Below are positions 32,758 through 42,032 of a DNA stretch of 64,000 nt, one piece after another (positions within the stretch are counted from its first letter, which is position 1; each line of letters begins with the position of its first letter). The position numbers and the translations under genes were made by a program. The notes under the pieces were generated by a model, which worked only from the letters and a program-made list of their open reading frames with translations, ran no database searches and had not been told where the DNA came from. The stretch covers positions 1-64,000 of the forward strand of contig CALVDF010000007.1 in NCBI GenBank assembly GCA_944326245.1. Reading direction: 5' to 3'. The DNA comes from an uncultured Bacteroidales bacterium. Lineage in GTDB: Bacteria; Bacteroidota; Bacteroidia; Bacteroidales; UBA932.

Positions 32758-33966
32758 ATGAGAGAGAGTGTAAAATCCGCAAAGTTTCTAGCCCTTTGCG
32801 TAGTTGCGGTGATTCTTGTTTCATCATGCTCCATAGGAAATGACAAGATGCAGATAGGAAGTACTCTTCTGTTATATATTGCTGCTGACAATAACCTGGC
32901 GTACAATGCTGAACTCAATATACAGGAAATAATGGCCGGGGATGTCCCGGTATATTTCAACGAGGGAGCGGGGGATGTACTGCTGGTGTATGCGGATATA
33001 AGGGGAGAGAATCCCCGTCTGATGAGAATAAGCAAGGATGCATACGGGGCGGTGAGCCAGGAAGTGCTTGTCGAATATGAACCGCAGAATTCCCTTTCAG
33101 ACTCTGTGATGAGCTCCGTTCTTGCTTATGCTGCCGGGCTTTTCCCGTCCCAGGAAAACAGTCTTGTACTGTGGTCGCACGGAACGGGATGGCTGCCTGA
33201 AGGATATTACAGCAATCCGACAGCGGTCGGGGCCGACGGTCAGGCAGTCCCTGTCGGGATGAGTGAGGACCCGTATGCAGGGTATGTCAAGTCCTTCGGT
33301 GCCGATGGAGGGTATGAAATGGATCTCAAGGACCTTGCTGAGGCGTTACCGGTGCATTACCGGTATATCCTTTTCGATGCCTGCCTGATGGGCGGGGTTG
33401 AGGTCGCCTATGAACTGAGGGACAAATGTGACTATCTCGTCGTGTCGGCGGCGGAAGTGCTCGCAGCCGGATTCCCGTACAGGCAGGTGATAGGGGACAT
33501 GGTGGACGGCAGTGTGCCTGCGCTTCAGAGGGTATGCGACAAATACTATGACTATTACAGTGAGGACGGAGCGACTGTAGCACTGGTGGATGCAGGCAGT
33601 CTGGACCACCTGGCTGTGACATGCAGGGAAATTCTCAGAAACGGAGGTGTTGACAGTATCCCGGATCTGGACATGAGTTCGCTGCAGGGTTATTTCAGGC
33701 AGAACCGGCACTGGTTCTATGATCTGGATGACTTCATGTCCAGGATATCCCCGCACGAAAGCTTCCTGGAGGATTTCCGTGACGCACTGGACAAGACCGT
33801 AATATATAAACGTGCTACGGCAGATTTTGTTCTGGGCGGGATTGTGCAGTTCCCCATAAAAACATTTTCGGGACTGAGCACTTACGTTCCCAATCCCGAA
33901 AATCCTGTTCTTGACGAATATTACCGGACACTGGCCTGGAATCAGGATGTCCGGATGGTCCGGTAA
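32758..33966 (+). CDS. Clostripain-family (peptidase C11) lipoprotein
   Basis: A 402-residue protein. A lipoprotein signal (VILVSSCSIG, lipidated cysteine about residue 24) puts it on a membrane facing the periplasm or cell surface. The catalytic dyad of family C11 is seen: H141 in LVLWSHGTGW and C209 in YILFDACLMGGVEVAYELR. The AADNNL motif near residue 42 fits the N-terminal strand. These proteases cleave after Arg or Lys and are common among gut Bacteroidales. No separate propeptide motif could be made out. Confidence 0.9.
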   Translation: MRESVKSAKFLALCVVAVILVSSCSIGNDKMQIGSTLLLYIAADNNLAYNAELNIQEIMAGDVPVYFNEGAGDVLLVYADIRGENPRLMRISKDAYGAVSQEVLVEYEPQNSLSDSVMSSVLAYAAGLFPSQENSLVLWSHGTGWLPEGYYSNPTAVGADGQAVPVGMSEDPYAGYVKSFGADGGYEMDLKDLAEALPVHYRYILFDACLMGGVEVAYELRDKCDYLVVSAAEVLAAGFPYRQVIGDMVDGSVPALQRVCDKYYDYYSEDGATVALVDAGSLDHLAVTCREILRNGGVDSIPDLDMSSLQGYFRQNRHWFYDLDDFMSRISPHESFLEDFRDALDKTVIYKRATADFVLGGIVQFPIKTFSGLSTYVPNPENPVLDEYYRTLAWNQDVRMVR

Positions 33967-33975
33967 CATACCGTA

Positions 33976-34536
33976 TTACTTCTTCTCTCCGAAGAATCTC
34001 TTGTAGAGACCCTCGAAAGCCTGTCCGTGACGGGCCTCATCCTTGCACATTTCGTGTACTGTGTCGTGGATGGCATCGAGGTTGAGCTGTTTTGCCTTGG
34101 TGGCGATACGCTTCTTGTCGGCGCAGGCATCGGCCTCGGCGTGCATTCTCTTCTCCAGGTTGGTCTTGGTGTCCCAAACGACTTCCCCGAGGAGCTCTGC
34201 GAACCTTGCAGCGTGGTCGGCCTCTTCGTAGGCTATGCGGCGGTAAGCCTCAGCGATTTCAGGGTATCCTTCCCTGTCAGCCTGACGGCTCATTGCGATG
34301 TACATGCCTACTTCCGAGCATTCACCGGCAAAGTGAGCCTGAAGGCCTTCCCATATTTCCTTGTCGCAGCCTTTGGCTACTCCGAGAGTGTGGCCGTCGG
34401 CCCATGATATTTCATTTGCTTCTTCCTTGATCTCTACGAATTTGCTTGCGGGAGCCTTGCAGAGAGGGCATTTTTCAGGAGGGTTATCTCCAGTGTGCAC
34501 ATAACCGCATACAGTGCATCTCCATTTCTTTTCCAT
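33976..34536 (-). CDS. Rubrerythrin-type NADH peroxidase
   Basis: A 186-residue protein. The N-terminal rubredoxin domain has two Cys pairs ([10 protein letters not shown] and [10 protein letters not shown]). The C-terminal ferritin-like diiron domain has ExxH-type ligands: [44 protein letters not shown] and [20 protein letters not shown]. The rubredoxin-first order is that of reverse rubrerythrins, which detoxify hydrogen peroxide in anaerobes. It is monocistronic and lies back-to-back with rplY. Confidence 0.9.
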   Translation of the reverse strand: MEKKWRCTVCGYVHTGDNPPEKCPLCKAPASKFVEIKEEANEISWADGHTLGVAKGCDKEIWEGLQAHFAGECSEVGMYIAMSRQADREGYPEIAEAYRRIAYEEADHAARFAELLGEVVWDTKTNLEKRMHAEADACADKKRIATKAKQLNLDAIHDTVHEMCKDEARHGQAFEGLYKRFFGEKK

Positions 34537-34585
34537 AAAAGTGTAATTGAATTTTGGTTATTTCGTCCCTCCAAGATACAAATTT

Positions 34586-34616
34586 TTTGCCAAACTTGAA
34601 AATTTGACTACTTTTG
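34586..34616 (+). promoter_or_regulatory. Promoter of rplY-pth
   Basis: TTTG (34586-34589), a 19-bp spacer and TACTTTTG (34609-34616) match the Bacteroidetes promoter. A leader of about 75 bases follows before the start codon. Confidence 0.7.
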
Positions 34617-34626
34617 CAGCCCCCCT

Positions 34627-34671
34627 AAAAGTCGTGGACTTTTGGTGCAATGGGGTCCGGAAGGACCGGAC
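34627..34671 (+). promoter_or_regulatory. Structured 5' leader of rplY
   Basis: Two stacked hairpins: AAAAGTC-gtg-GACTTTT (34627-34643) and GTCCGG-aagga-CCGGAC (34655-34671), just upstream of the L25 start codon. Leaders like this can bind the ribosomal protein itself for feedback control, but no specific match to a known leader was recognised. Confidence 0.4.
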
Positions 34672-34698
34672 TGAGTAACACATTTTTTAATTATTATC

Positions 34699-35307
34699 AT
34701 GAAACACATCACATTACATGGCACGGCCAGGACCAAAGGCCGCAAGTCGCTCACCAAGAGCATCCGCAGGGAAGGACTTGTACCCTGCAACCTCTATGGC
34801 AACGGAATCGAGAACGTTCTCTTCTCTGTGGACGCGAGGGATCTTAAAGCACTGACACACACGCCAAACAGCTACATCGTGGATCTTGACGTGGACGGCA
34901 AGAATTATCTGGCCATCCTTCACGAGCTGCAGTTCCATCCTGTCACTGACAATACCATCCATGCTGACTTTTTGGCAATCTCGGCAGACAAGCCTGTGAC
35001 AGTCAACGTGCCTCTCAACATCTTCGGAAACTGTGCCGGTGTGAAGGCCGGCGGCAAGCTTCTTATCGAGGCCCGCAAGCTCCGCGTAAGCGGTCTGCCT
35101 GACCAGATCCCCGATGTACTGGATATCGACATCACCAACCTCAGGCTCGGCAAGCAGATTACTGCCGGAGACCTTTCCTACGAAGGTGTCAAGATCGTAA
35201 GCCCCAAGACTACAGGTGTCTGCACAGTCAAGCATACCCGTGCGGCCATGCCTGGCTCTGACGAAGAGGCTCCTGCAGAAGAGGCAGCAGCACCCGCAGC
35301 CGAGTAA
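34699..35307 (+). CDS. rplY: 50S ribosomal protein L25 (Ctc type)
   Basis: A 202-residue protein. The N-terminal L25 domain (GTARTKGRKSLTKSIRREGLVPCNLYG, residues 6-32) binds 5S rRNA. The TL5/Ctc C-terminal beta domain follows (VTVNVPLNIFGNCAGVKAGGKLL, LPDQIPDVLDIDITNLRLG). An Ala/Glu-rich tail (EEAPAEEAAAPAAE) ends it, as in most Bacteroidales. It is co-transcribed with pth, 11 bp downstream. Confidence 0.95.
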   Translation: MKHITLHGTARTKGRKSLTKSIRREGLVPCNLYGNGIENVLFSVDARDLKALTHTPNSYIVDLDVDGKNYLAILHELQFHPVTDNTIHADFLAISADKPVTVNVPLNIFGNCAGVKAGGKLLIEARKLRVSGLPDQIPDVLDIDITNLRLGKQITAGDLSYEGVKIVSPKTTGVCTVKHTRAAMPGSDEEAPAEEAAAPAAE

Positions 35308-35318
35308 CAATCCTGCTC

Positions 35319-35882
35319 ATGACGTATCTCATAGTCGGATTGGGAAATATAGGGTACGAATACATCGGTACCCGCCACAATATGGGATTTTCGGTATTGG
35401 ACACCTGGGCTCAGGCGTCCAATACTGTTTTTACGACAGTCCGTTACGGCGACATGGCCGAGATAAGGCTCAAGGGACGTACATTTGTGCTGCTCAAGCC
35501 GTCCACATATATGAACCTGAGCGGCAAGGCCGTGGCCTACTGGCTTGACAAGAAGAATATCCCTGTGGAAAATCTGCTGGTCATCGCGGATGACATGAAT
35601 CTTCCGTTCGGCACGCTCCGCATGCGCAAGGGCGGCAGTGCCGGAGGGCACAACGGTCTGGCCAATATCGCTGAGATGCTGGGGACACAGGAGTATCCTC
35701 GTCTGCGCGTGGGCATAGGATCCCATGTCGGACGCGGTCCTCAGGTGGATTTCGTTTTGGGAAAATGGGACGATGAGGAGCTGAAGCAGCTGCCGGAAAT
35801 CAGGGAAAGGGCAGTGGAGGCCGTAAAATCCTTCGGTCTGGCCGGGATTGAGCGCACCATGTCCCAGTTCAATCGACAATAA
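35319..35882 (+). CDS. pth: Peptidyl-tRNA hydrolase
   Basis: A 187-residue enzyme that frees tRNA from peptidyl-tRNA released by stalled ribosomes. Diagnostic parts are LIVGLGNIGYEYIGTRHNMGFSVLD, with catalytic H24 approximately at residue 21-22, LLKPSTYMNLSGKAVAYW, VIADDMNLPFGTLRMRKGGSAGGHNGL and YPRLRVGIG. The order rplY-pth is common in many bacteria. Its end overlaps the convergent septum-formation gene by 14 bp. Confidence 0.95.
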   Translation: MTYLIVGLGNIGYEYIGTRHNMGFSVLDTWAQASNTVFTTVRYGDMAEIRLKGRTFVLLKPSTYMNLSGKAVAYWLDKKNIPVENLLVIADDMNLPFGTLRMRKGGSAGGHNGLANIAEMLGTQEYPRLRVGIGSHVGRGPQVDFVLGKWDDEELKQLPEIRERAVEAVKSFGLAGIERTMSQFNRQ

Positions 35883-36219
35883 ACACTTCCTCGTCTTCGC
35901 GGTGGAAGTAATACTCTTCCCTTGCAAATTTTTCCAGTGAATCGCGGTCGGAAGTAAGCTGGTCCAGTTTCCTGTCCAGTTCATCTATATCCCTGGTATA
36001 TTGGCGCATGACCCTTTCCTGGCGCAGGACTTCAATATAGTCGCCGGCCCAGCGGATGAGGTTGTTGCGGTCCACGAACAGGACTATGACCGCGAAGATG
36101 AAGGTGACAATGAAGTACTTGTTCGTGATTATTTTCACGAACTTGCGGCGCGGGCGTTCCGGTTTCACCGGTTCCTGCACGGGTTCCTGTTCCTGCTGTA
36201 TTTCTTCTTCCACGGACAT
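35869..36219 (-). CDS. Septum formation initiator, FtsB/DivIC family
   Basis: A 116-residue single-pass membrane protein. A Pro/Glu-rich cytoplasmic N-terminus is followed by a membrane helix (YFIVTFIFAVIVLFVD, residues 34-50). A heptad coiled coil (LRQERVMRQYTRDIDELDRKLDQLTSDRDSLEKFARE) and the FtsB/DivIC tail YYFHREDEEVFIVD end it. It should join FtsL in the divisome. It is transcribed alone, divergent from the CPBP protease gene and convergent with pth. Confidence 0.85.
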   Translation of the reverse strand: MSVEEEIQQEQEPVQEPVKPERPRRKFVKIITNKYFIVTFIFAVIVLFVDRNNLIRWAGDYIEVLRQERVMRQYTRDIDELDRKLDQLTSDRDSLEKFAREEYYFHREDEEVFIVD

Positions 36220-36273
36220 GGACGCAAAGTTATCATTAATTGCTTATCTTTGAAAAATTTTTGAAAAACCCGG

Positions 36274-37104
36274 ATGAGCATGCTAAAAAAAATGTCATAT
36301 GCCCTTCCTGACCTGAAGGAGTCGTGGCTGCTTCTGCTTCTGTTCGTAGCAGGACAGCTTGCGGCATCTCCGGTGCGGATCATGCCGTTGGCATATTGTC
36401 TGTCATACCTTTTCCCCTTCCTGTATCTGTATTTCCGTGGACGGAGGCGTATGAACATGCCGGCAGGGGAGCAGCTTCCTGTCTATGAAGACATATGTCC
36501 TGACAGGCCGCGTTTCGGGCGTCTGAGGCTGTGGGGTTTCGTTACGGTGGCTCTGATGACCGAAATGTCGGTGATAGTCCTGTTGGGCTGTATCCCTTTT
36601 GATATGGAGATGCCGGAATGGCTGAGCCGGGCCATGGAGGAGATGCTGGACGGAAACCTGTGGTACAACTTGTTGACTATGAGTGTTCTCGCGCCTGTGC
36701 TGGAGGAGTACCTGTTCCGCGGTGTGATCCTTAACGGCCTGAAATCCAGGATGGCTCCGGGCTGGGCGGTGGTATGGTCATCCGTACTTTTTGCAGTTGC
36801 CCATCTGAATCCATGGCAGGCAGTTCCAGCATTTGTCCTCGGATGCCTTTTCGGGTGGGTGTATGTGAGGACCCGGAGTTTATGGGCAGTAGTGCTGATG
36901 CACTCTTTCAACAATACCCTTACGGTAGTGGCTGCGGCTGTTTTCGGAACTGAAGCGGTTTCGGAAGGGGATGTCCGGATGCTTTTCGGGCAGTGGGCAT
37001 CGTATGTGCTGCCGGCAGTTTCGGCAGTGGCGCTTGCGGCAGGGGTGATACTGCTCAACAGATATTTACCAGGTAAAACACGCAAAGAAACAATCCAATC
37101 ATGA
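36274..37104 (+). CDS. CPBP-family intramembrane metalloprotease
   Basis: A 276-residue protein with about seven membrane helices and the CPBP (CAAX protease-like, ABI) motifs: PVLEEYLFRGVILNGL (catalytic EE and R), AHLNPWQAVPAFVLGCLFGWVY, and MHSFNNTLTVV (H and N). The members act as intramembrane proteases or in bacteriocin immunity and maturation. It overlaps manA by 4 bp and lies in a plus-strand operon CPBP-manA-S4 protein. Confidence 0.85.
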   Translation: MSMLKKMSYALPDLKESWLLLLLFVAGQLAASPVRIMPLAYCLSYLFPFLYLYFRGRRRMNMPAGEQLPVYEDICPDRPRFGRLRLWGFVTVALMTEMSVIVLLGCIPFDMEMPEWLSRAMEEMLDGNLWYNLLTMSVLAPVLEEYLFRGVILNGLKSRMAPGWAVVWSSVLFAVAHLNPWQAVPAFVLGCLFGWVYVRTRSLWAVVLMHSFNNTLTVVAAAVFGTEAVSEGDVRMLFGQWASYVLPAVSAVALAAGVILLNRYLPGKTRKETIQS

Positions 37105-38129
37105 AAAAGGCAATATATCCTATCAAGTTCATACCCCAGCCCAAGGAACGGGTATGGGGCGGCCACCGTCTGGCGGCCCAGTTCCACAAACCGTTTGATC
37201 CTGATGCAGTCATAGGCGAAAGCTGGGAGATATCCGGATTCGAGGATGACAGCTCAGTGGTAGAGAACGGCTGGCTGCAGGACAATCCTCTGTTCGATGT
37301 CATCGAGACCTATATGGACGAGATCGTCGGAGAAGACAACTACAAGCGTTTCGGCAACGAGTTTCCCGTTCTGGTAAAACTTCTGGACATCAATGAACGT
37401 CTTTCAGTGCAGGTGCATCCGGATGACGAGACGGCCTTCGACCGGCACAACTCCTACGGCAAGACCGAGGCCTGGTATGTCCTCGAGGCCGATCCTACAG
37501 CCCGGATCTACATGGGATTCAACAAGGACATAGATGCCCGCGAGTTCCTGGACCGCTGCGCTGCCGGGACCCTCGAGGAGGTACTGAATGTGGTGACTCC
37601 GAAGAAGGGCGACTTCTTCTTCATCGAGGCCGGTACCGTGCACTCGGCCGGAGGCGGGCTGGTAATAGCCGAGATCCAGCAGCTCTCGGACGTGACATAC
37701 CGCATCTACGACTGGGGCCGTGAAAACAATCCTGCCACGGCACGTCAGATGCACGTGGACCTTGCCCTTACGTGCATCAACTATAAAAAGTATGACGGGA
37801 AAGGCTTTGTCCCCGCCGGCGGGAACGCCCCTTCAAAGCAGCTCATAGAGTGCAGGTATTTTACTGCCAACGAGCTGCTGCTGACAGACCCGCTGCGCAT
37901 ATGGCCCGACCGTTATGAGAGTTTCATCCTGTACAGCTGTCTGGAGGGTGAGGCGGTCATAACCCCGTCCGATCATGCCATGCAGCCGACTCCTCTGGTA
38001 CGCGGTGAGTGGGTGCTGATACCCGCTGCCATGTCGGACTTCGTCCTCTCGGCCATCACTGCCGGCACGAGGCTGATGGAAGTGTATATCGGCAAGCCGG
38101 AGGAGAAGGACAGCTATATAAATGAGTAG
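37101..38129 (+). CDS. manA: Mannose-6-phosphate isomerase, class I
   Basis: A 342-residue zinc enzyme interconverting mannose 6-phosphate and fructose 6-phosphate. It begins FIPQPKERVWGGHRLAAQF; zinc ligands lie in VQVHPDDETAFDRHNSYGKTEAWYVLEADP, and a second metal site in FIEAGTVHSAGGGLVIAEIQQLSDVTYRIYDW. The length is that of the short class of firmicute and Bacteroidetes enzymes. Two phosphomannose-type beta domains follow. Confidence 0.95.
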   Translation: MKKAIYPIKFIPQPKERVWGGHRLAAQFHKPFDPDAVIGESWEISGFEDDSSVVENGWLQDNPLFDVIETYMDEIVGEDNYKRFGNEFPVLVKLLDINERLSVQVHPDDETAFDRHNSYGKTEAWYVLEADPTARIYMGFNKDIDAREFLDRCAAGTLEEVLNVVTPKKGDFFFIEAGTVHSAGGGLVIAEIQQLSDVTYRIYDWGRENNPATARQMHVDLALTCINYKKYDGKGFVPAGGNAPSKQLIECRYFTANELLLTDPLRIWPDRYESFILYSCLEGEAVITPSDHAMQPTPLVRGEWVLIPAAMSDFVLSAITAGTRLMEVYIGKPEEKDSYINE

Positions 38130-38523
38130 TGGTATGGCAATGGAACAGCAGGTACGCATAGATAAATTTCTCTGGTCCATACGCGTGTACAAGACGCGGA
38201 CGGAGGCTGCGGATGCATGCCGCAGCGGGAAAGTTTCGGTCAACGGTGCGGAGGTCAAGGCGTCCAGGGATGTGAAAGCCGGGGACACCGTGTCTGTGCG
38301 CAAGGGCAGCGTGCACTTCCAGTACCGGGTCATAGTACCCATCGGCAACCGGGTAGGGGCCAAGCTGGTCCCGGAGTTCGCGGAGGACATCACCCCCCAG
38401 GAGGAACTGGACAAGCTGAATGCCCCTTTCGAGACCGTCTATGTCAGAAGGGACCGCGGCACGGGACGTCCGACAAAGAAGGAACGCCGGGACCTCGACC
38501 GCCTCATGGACGATTTGTTTTAG
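38122..38523 (+). CDS. S4-domain RNA-binding protein, HslR-like (Hsp15)
   Basis: A 133-residue protein. The S4 domain (VRIDKFLWSIRVYKTRTEAADACRSGKVSVNGAEVKASRDVKAGDTVSVRKG) occupies residues 9-60, followed by a basic C-terminus (VRRDRGTGRPTKKERRDLDRLMD). This is the layout of Hsp15/HslR, which rescues stalled 50S-tRNA complexes. The start at 38122 overlaps manA by 8 bp; ATG codons at 38134 or 38140 are also possible. Confidence 0.85.
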   Translation: MSSGMAMEQQVRIDKFLWSIRVYKTRTEAADACRSGKVSVNGAEVKASRDVKAGDTVSVRKGSVHFQYRVIVPIGNRVGAKLVPEFAEDITPQEELDKLNAPFETVYVRRDRGTGRPTKKERRDLDRLMDDLF

Positions 38524-38573
38524 GTGAGTCCGGGTCAGGATGTAATACCATGAAGCAATAAATATACAAGATC

Positions 38574-39338
38574 TTATCCTACAGTGTAGAGGGGCGTGAG
38601 GTCCGGGGACTCGTAGGTGGCGTGGGAGATGGCCGGGTTGCGCTTGTGGTTGTAGTAGAACTGGTCTATGCCGAAGATCTGTGCCCCTTCTATGTCGTTG
38701 ACGGGATCGTCTCCGATCATGAGGGTCTGCCGTTTGGCTTCCTGCCATGCCTCCGGATTGTCCTGCCGTCTGATGCCTGACAGGAGCTCCACGGCGTAGG
38801 CGAAGATGCCCGGACGGGGCTTCAGGCAGCCGGCTTCTTCCGATACCACTACCGCTGAGAAATATTGTTCAATGCCGGCCCCGCACAGCTTGCGGTACTG
38901 TACTTCCCGGAATCCGTTGCTCAGGATTGCCATCCTGCCCCCGATTGAACGTATTGCTTCCAGCATCTCCCTGGCCCCTGGCATAAGCGTGTTTTCCAGA
39001 ACCATCTGTTCGAGGTAGTCTTCCCCGAACTGCCTGGAAAGATCCTCATCCTCCACTCCATACAGGCGGAATGCCTCGTGAAAACGTTTCCATCTCAGAT
39101 CGTCCTTCGACATTTCCCCACGTTCGTACATGGCCCACAGCTGGTGGTTGAGCTTGTCGTAACGCAGGAAGAAACGGTGCAGGGATTCTTCACCTTCGCC
39201 CTCTGCCGCCTGTACGGCCTGCAGCAGCCGCGGGTTGCGGGAGACGAGCAGACCGATGGCATGCTCCGAGTTGCTGTCGAAGTCCCAGAGGGTGCGGTCG
39301 AGGTCTATGAGATAGTAACGGTATGGCTTGATTTTCAT
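38574..39338 (-). CDS. HAD hydrolase, YjjG-type nucleotidase
   Basis: A 254-residue HAD-superfamily phosphatase. Motif I is YLIDLDRTLWDFD, motif II ILSNG, and the conserved GDDPVNDIEGAQ holds motif IV. A helical cap of about 85 residues follows motif I. This fits the YjjG family of nucleotidases, which dephosphorylate dUMP, dTMP and non-canonical pyrimidine nucleotides. It is in a minus-strand group with the M64 and purB genes (1 bp and about 21 bp gaps). Confidence 0.85.
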   Translation of the reverse strand: MKIKPYRYYLIDLDRTLWDFDSNSEHAIGLLVSRNPRLLQAVQAAEGEGEESLHRFFLRYDKLNHQLWAMYERGEMSKDDLRWKRFHEAFRLYGVEDEDLSRQFGEDYLEQMVLENTLMPGAREMLEAIRSIGGRMAILSNGFREVQYRKLCGAGIEQYFSAVVVSEEAGCLKPRPGIFAYAVELLSGIRRQDNPEAWQEAKRQTLMIGDDPVNDIEGAQIFGIDQFYYNHKRNPAISHATYESPDLTPLYTVG

Positions 39339-40601
39339 CTATCTGCAGTAGTAGTCTATCATTCTGTTGATTGCCCTTTGGCATACCGGACAGAAATCGG
39401 GAGCCGTGTTGGTCTTCATGCGGCAGTCCTCGCGCGGGCGGTATACGCCTTTTGCCATATATCCTCCGCCTTCGTGGATACCTACCTGGTCTTCAGGCCA
39501 TTTGCCGGAGTCTATCATGTCCTGCCATTTGCTGCCGAAGTCCACCATGGTTGTGATATTGGGCTCCCACGGCTCGTTCTCGAGGTTGTAGAAGTTTTCG
39601 TAAGCCACTTCCGATGTGTAGTATTCGTCGCCAAGGCCTGCAAAGCTGTGGCCGAACTCGTGGATAAACACCTGATAGGACTGTTCGTTGCCGGCCGTCC
39701 CAAGGGCGTAGGAGTTGAATATGCCTCCGCCTCCGTACTTCTCTTCATTGACGACTATGAACAGAGCGTCGAAAGGGGCTCCTGCCACATTGTCGGCGAT
39801 GGACTTGTGGTCGGTGATGGTGAGGTAGCGGTCGATGTAGAATGTATAGAAATGCGAGTTGAGGGCCGTATGTCTCCATATGCCCTGATTGGGGATGTCG
39901 GTACCCTGCTCGGGGGACACTACGTCCACGGCGTATACGTTGAAGTCGCTCTTGCGGGACTTGTATGGCTCCATGGAGAACAGGTAGTCCATGAATTTGC
40001 GGCAGTCGCGGTGGAACTTTTCCGTCTGTCCGGCGGTGTAACCCTCCGCCACGAAGAGCAGGTCCACCTTGTGCTCCATGTCCCCGGAAGAGAGCAGCGG
40101 GGTGACAGTGTAGTCAGGGGCGGCCTCGCGGCTGATAAGGGCGTCTTCAGGGTCTACGGTGCAGGAAAATATTTCCCGGAACTCCCCGGTGGACTTTTCC
40201 CTTTCGGACAGGGTTATCCTTACATCGTCTTTGGGAAACGGCATCCACACAGCCTGTGTATAGGCTTTCCTGACTTCGCGGGCCTCGGCGGTAGTCCTCC
40301 ATTCCTGGAAGATGGTGGAGAATCCGTGGGAGTATATCAGAGTATCCCCGTCCCAGACCTCGAACATGTACTCTCCGTAGCGGAACGGGTCAATCAGGGA
40401 TGCGCGGGATCCGGCCCATGCGCATTCTTTCCTGAGTCCGGCCAGATATGCCTGCTGCCCGTACGCATCCCCGGCCAGAATGAAATCCACGCGCAGACGG
40501 TCAGGGGTGAAGTATGTATCGTAGTCCGGATTCCGGTCTCCGGCACTGCCGGCTGCGGAAAACGCCAGGACGGCGGCGATTATGAGGATGAGGCGTTTCA
40601 T
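39339..40601 (-). CDS. Secreted M64-family metallopeptidase (IgA peptidase-like)
   Basis: A 420-residue protein with a signal peptide (residues 1-20). The N-terminal M64 prodomain-like part is followed by the catalytic motif VFIHEFGHSFAGLGDEYY, with H314, E315, H318 and a distal ligand in the DEYY segment. The DLLFVAEGYTAGQTEKFHRDC stretch is typical of the family. These enzymes of gut Bacteroidales cleave secreted proteins. It is 1 bp from the YjjG-like gene and may be coupled to it. Confidence 0.9.
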   Translation of the reverse strand: MKRLILIIAAVLAFSAAGSAGDRNPDYDTYFTPDRLRVDFILAGDAYGQQAYLAGLRKECAWAGSRASLIDPFRYGEYMFEVWDGDTLIYSHGFSTIFQEWRTTAEAREVRKAYTQAVWMPFPKDDVRITLSEREKSTGEFREIFSCTVDPEDALISREAAPDYTVTPLLSSGDMEHKVDLLFVAEGYTAGQTEKFHRDCRKFMDYLFSMEPYKSRKSDFNVYAVDVVSPEQGTDIPNQGIWRHTALNSHFYTFYIDRYLTITDHKSIADNVAGAPFDALFIVVNEEKYGGGGIFNSYALGTAGNEQSYQVFIHEFGHSFAGLGDEYYTSEVAYENFYNLENEPWEPNITTMVDFGSKWQDMIDSGKWPEDQVGIHEGGGYMAKGVYRPREDCRMKTNTAPDFCPVCQRAINRMIDYYCR

Positions 40602-40622
40602 GATAGGATAGATTTCTGTGGA

Positions 40623-41957
40623 TTATCTTCCTGTATAGTTGAACGGTGTGATGCGTCTGAGCTCGTCCTTTACAGACTCGGCCACGTTCAGGGAATCGAT
40701 GAATTCCCTTATAGTGCGGTCTGAAACTGATTGGCCGGTACGGGTCAGGGCCTTGAGTGTCTCGTACGGGTTCGGATAGCCTTCGCGGCGCAGAATGGTC
40801 TGGATACCCTCTGCGACGACTTCCCAGTTGCGGTTGAGGTCGCGTTCGAGTGCGTCCCTGTTGAGGATAAGCTTGTCCAGTCCTTTTTTCAGGGACTTGA
40901 GGGCGATGATGGTATGTGCAATGGGGACTCCTACATTGCGTAGGGTAGTGGAGTCCGTGAGGTCTCTCTGCAGTCTTGAGATGGGGAGCTTGGAGGCGAG
41001 GAACTCACATACGGCATTGGCCATCAACAGATTGCCTTCTGCATTCTCGAAATCGATCGGGTTGACTTTGTGGGGCATGGCGGATGAACCTACCTCTCCC
41101 TCCTTGATCTTCTGCTTGAAGTATTCCATGGAGATGTACGTCCACATGTCCCGGCACAGGTCTACCAGTATGTTGTTGATGCGTTTTATGGCATCGAAGA
41201 GGGCGGCAGTGTTGTCGTAGTGCTCTATCTGGGTGGTAGGATAGGACCGTTTCAGACCTAGGCGGTCTTCCACGAAATCCACTGCAAAGGCATTCCAGTC
41301 AATGTCCGGATAGGCTACGAAGTGGGCGTTGAAATTGCCTGTGGCTCCGCCGAATTTTGCTGAAAACGGTACGGCCAGAAGCATTTTCTGCTGTTCCCTG
41401 AGACGGGCGGTGAATACCGCTATTTCCTTGCCAAGGCGGGTAGGGGAAGCCGGCTGTCCGTGGGTATGTGCCAGCATGGGGATGTCCTTCCATTCTTCGG
41501 CCATGCCGTCCAGAGTGTTCAGCACTTCATAGAGCTGGGGCAGGTATACGTCCTGGATACCTTCCATGAGGCTCAGGGGTACAGCCGTATTGTTGATATC
41601 CTGCGATGTAAGTCCGAAATGTACGAACTCCTTGTAGCGGGGATTGATGCCCAGTGCGTCAAAACGTCTCTTGATGAAATATTCCACGGCCTTCACATCG
41701 TGGTTTGTGGTCTTCTCTATCTCCTTGACTTCGGCAGCCTCATCCTCCGTCATGTCCCTGTAGATGCTTCTCAATGTGTCGAAAAGGGAGTGGTCGAAAC
41801 CTTCCAGCTGAGGCAGAGGCAACTCGCAAAGTGCTATAAAATACTCGATCTCCACTCTGACCCTGTATCTGATAAGGGCAAACTCGGAATAGTATGAGGA
41901 AAGGTCCCTTACCTGTCTGTAGTACCTTCCGTCAATGGGTGAAATAGATGTAAGCAT
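40623..41957 (-). CDS. purB: Adenylosuccinate lyase
   Basis: A 444-residue enzyme of purine synthesis, catalysing two fumarate-releasing steps (SAICAR and adenylosuccinate). It begins MLTSISPIDGRYYRQVRDLSSYYSEFALIRYR; an upstream in-frame extension lacks family character. Diagnostic parts are TSQDINNTAVPL, AHTHGQPASPT and the signature GEVGSSAMPHKVNPIDFENAEG. It may supply fumarate together with the aspA gene elsewhere in the window. Confidence 0.95.
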   Translation of the reverse strand: MLTSISPIDGRYYRQVRDLSSYYSEFALIRYRVRVEIEYFIALCELPLPQLEGFDHSLFDTLRSIYRDMTEDEAAEVKEIEKTTNHDVKAVEYFIKRRFDALGINPRYKEFVHFGLTSQDINNTAVPLSLMEGIQDVYLPQLYEVLNTLDGMAEEWKDIPMLAHTHGQPASPTRLGKEIAVFTARLREQQKMLLAVPFSAKFGGATGNFNAHFVAYPDIDWNAFAVDFVEDRLGLKRSYPTTQIEHYDNTAALFDAIKRINNILVDLCRDMWTYISMEYFKQKIKEGEVGSSAMPHKVNPIDFENAEGNLLMANAVCEFLASKLPISRLQRDLTDSTTLRNVGVPIAHTIIALKSLKKGLDKLILNRDALERDLNRNWEVVAEGIQTILRREGYPNPYETLKALTRTGQSVSDRTIREFIDSLNVAESVKDELRRITPFNYTGR

Positions 41958-42032
41958 ATCTGTCAGATGATTAAAACACAAATATAGCTTATAATTTTGT
42001 ACATTTGCAAAGTTTCATCAAAAACGGACTGT

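Noticed and set aside
39078..40724. Long plus-strand open frame (about 548 codons) opposite the M64 and YjjG genes
   Set aside because: It mirrors the codon pattern of the minus-strand genes, has no recognisable domain and no start context; high GC third positions explain such shadows.
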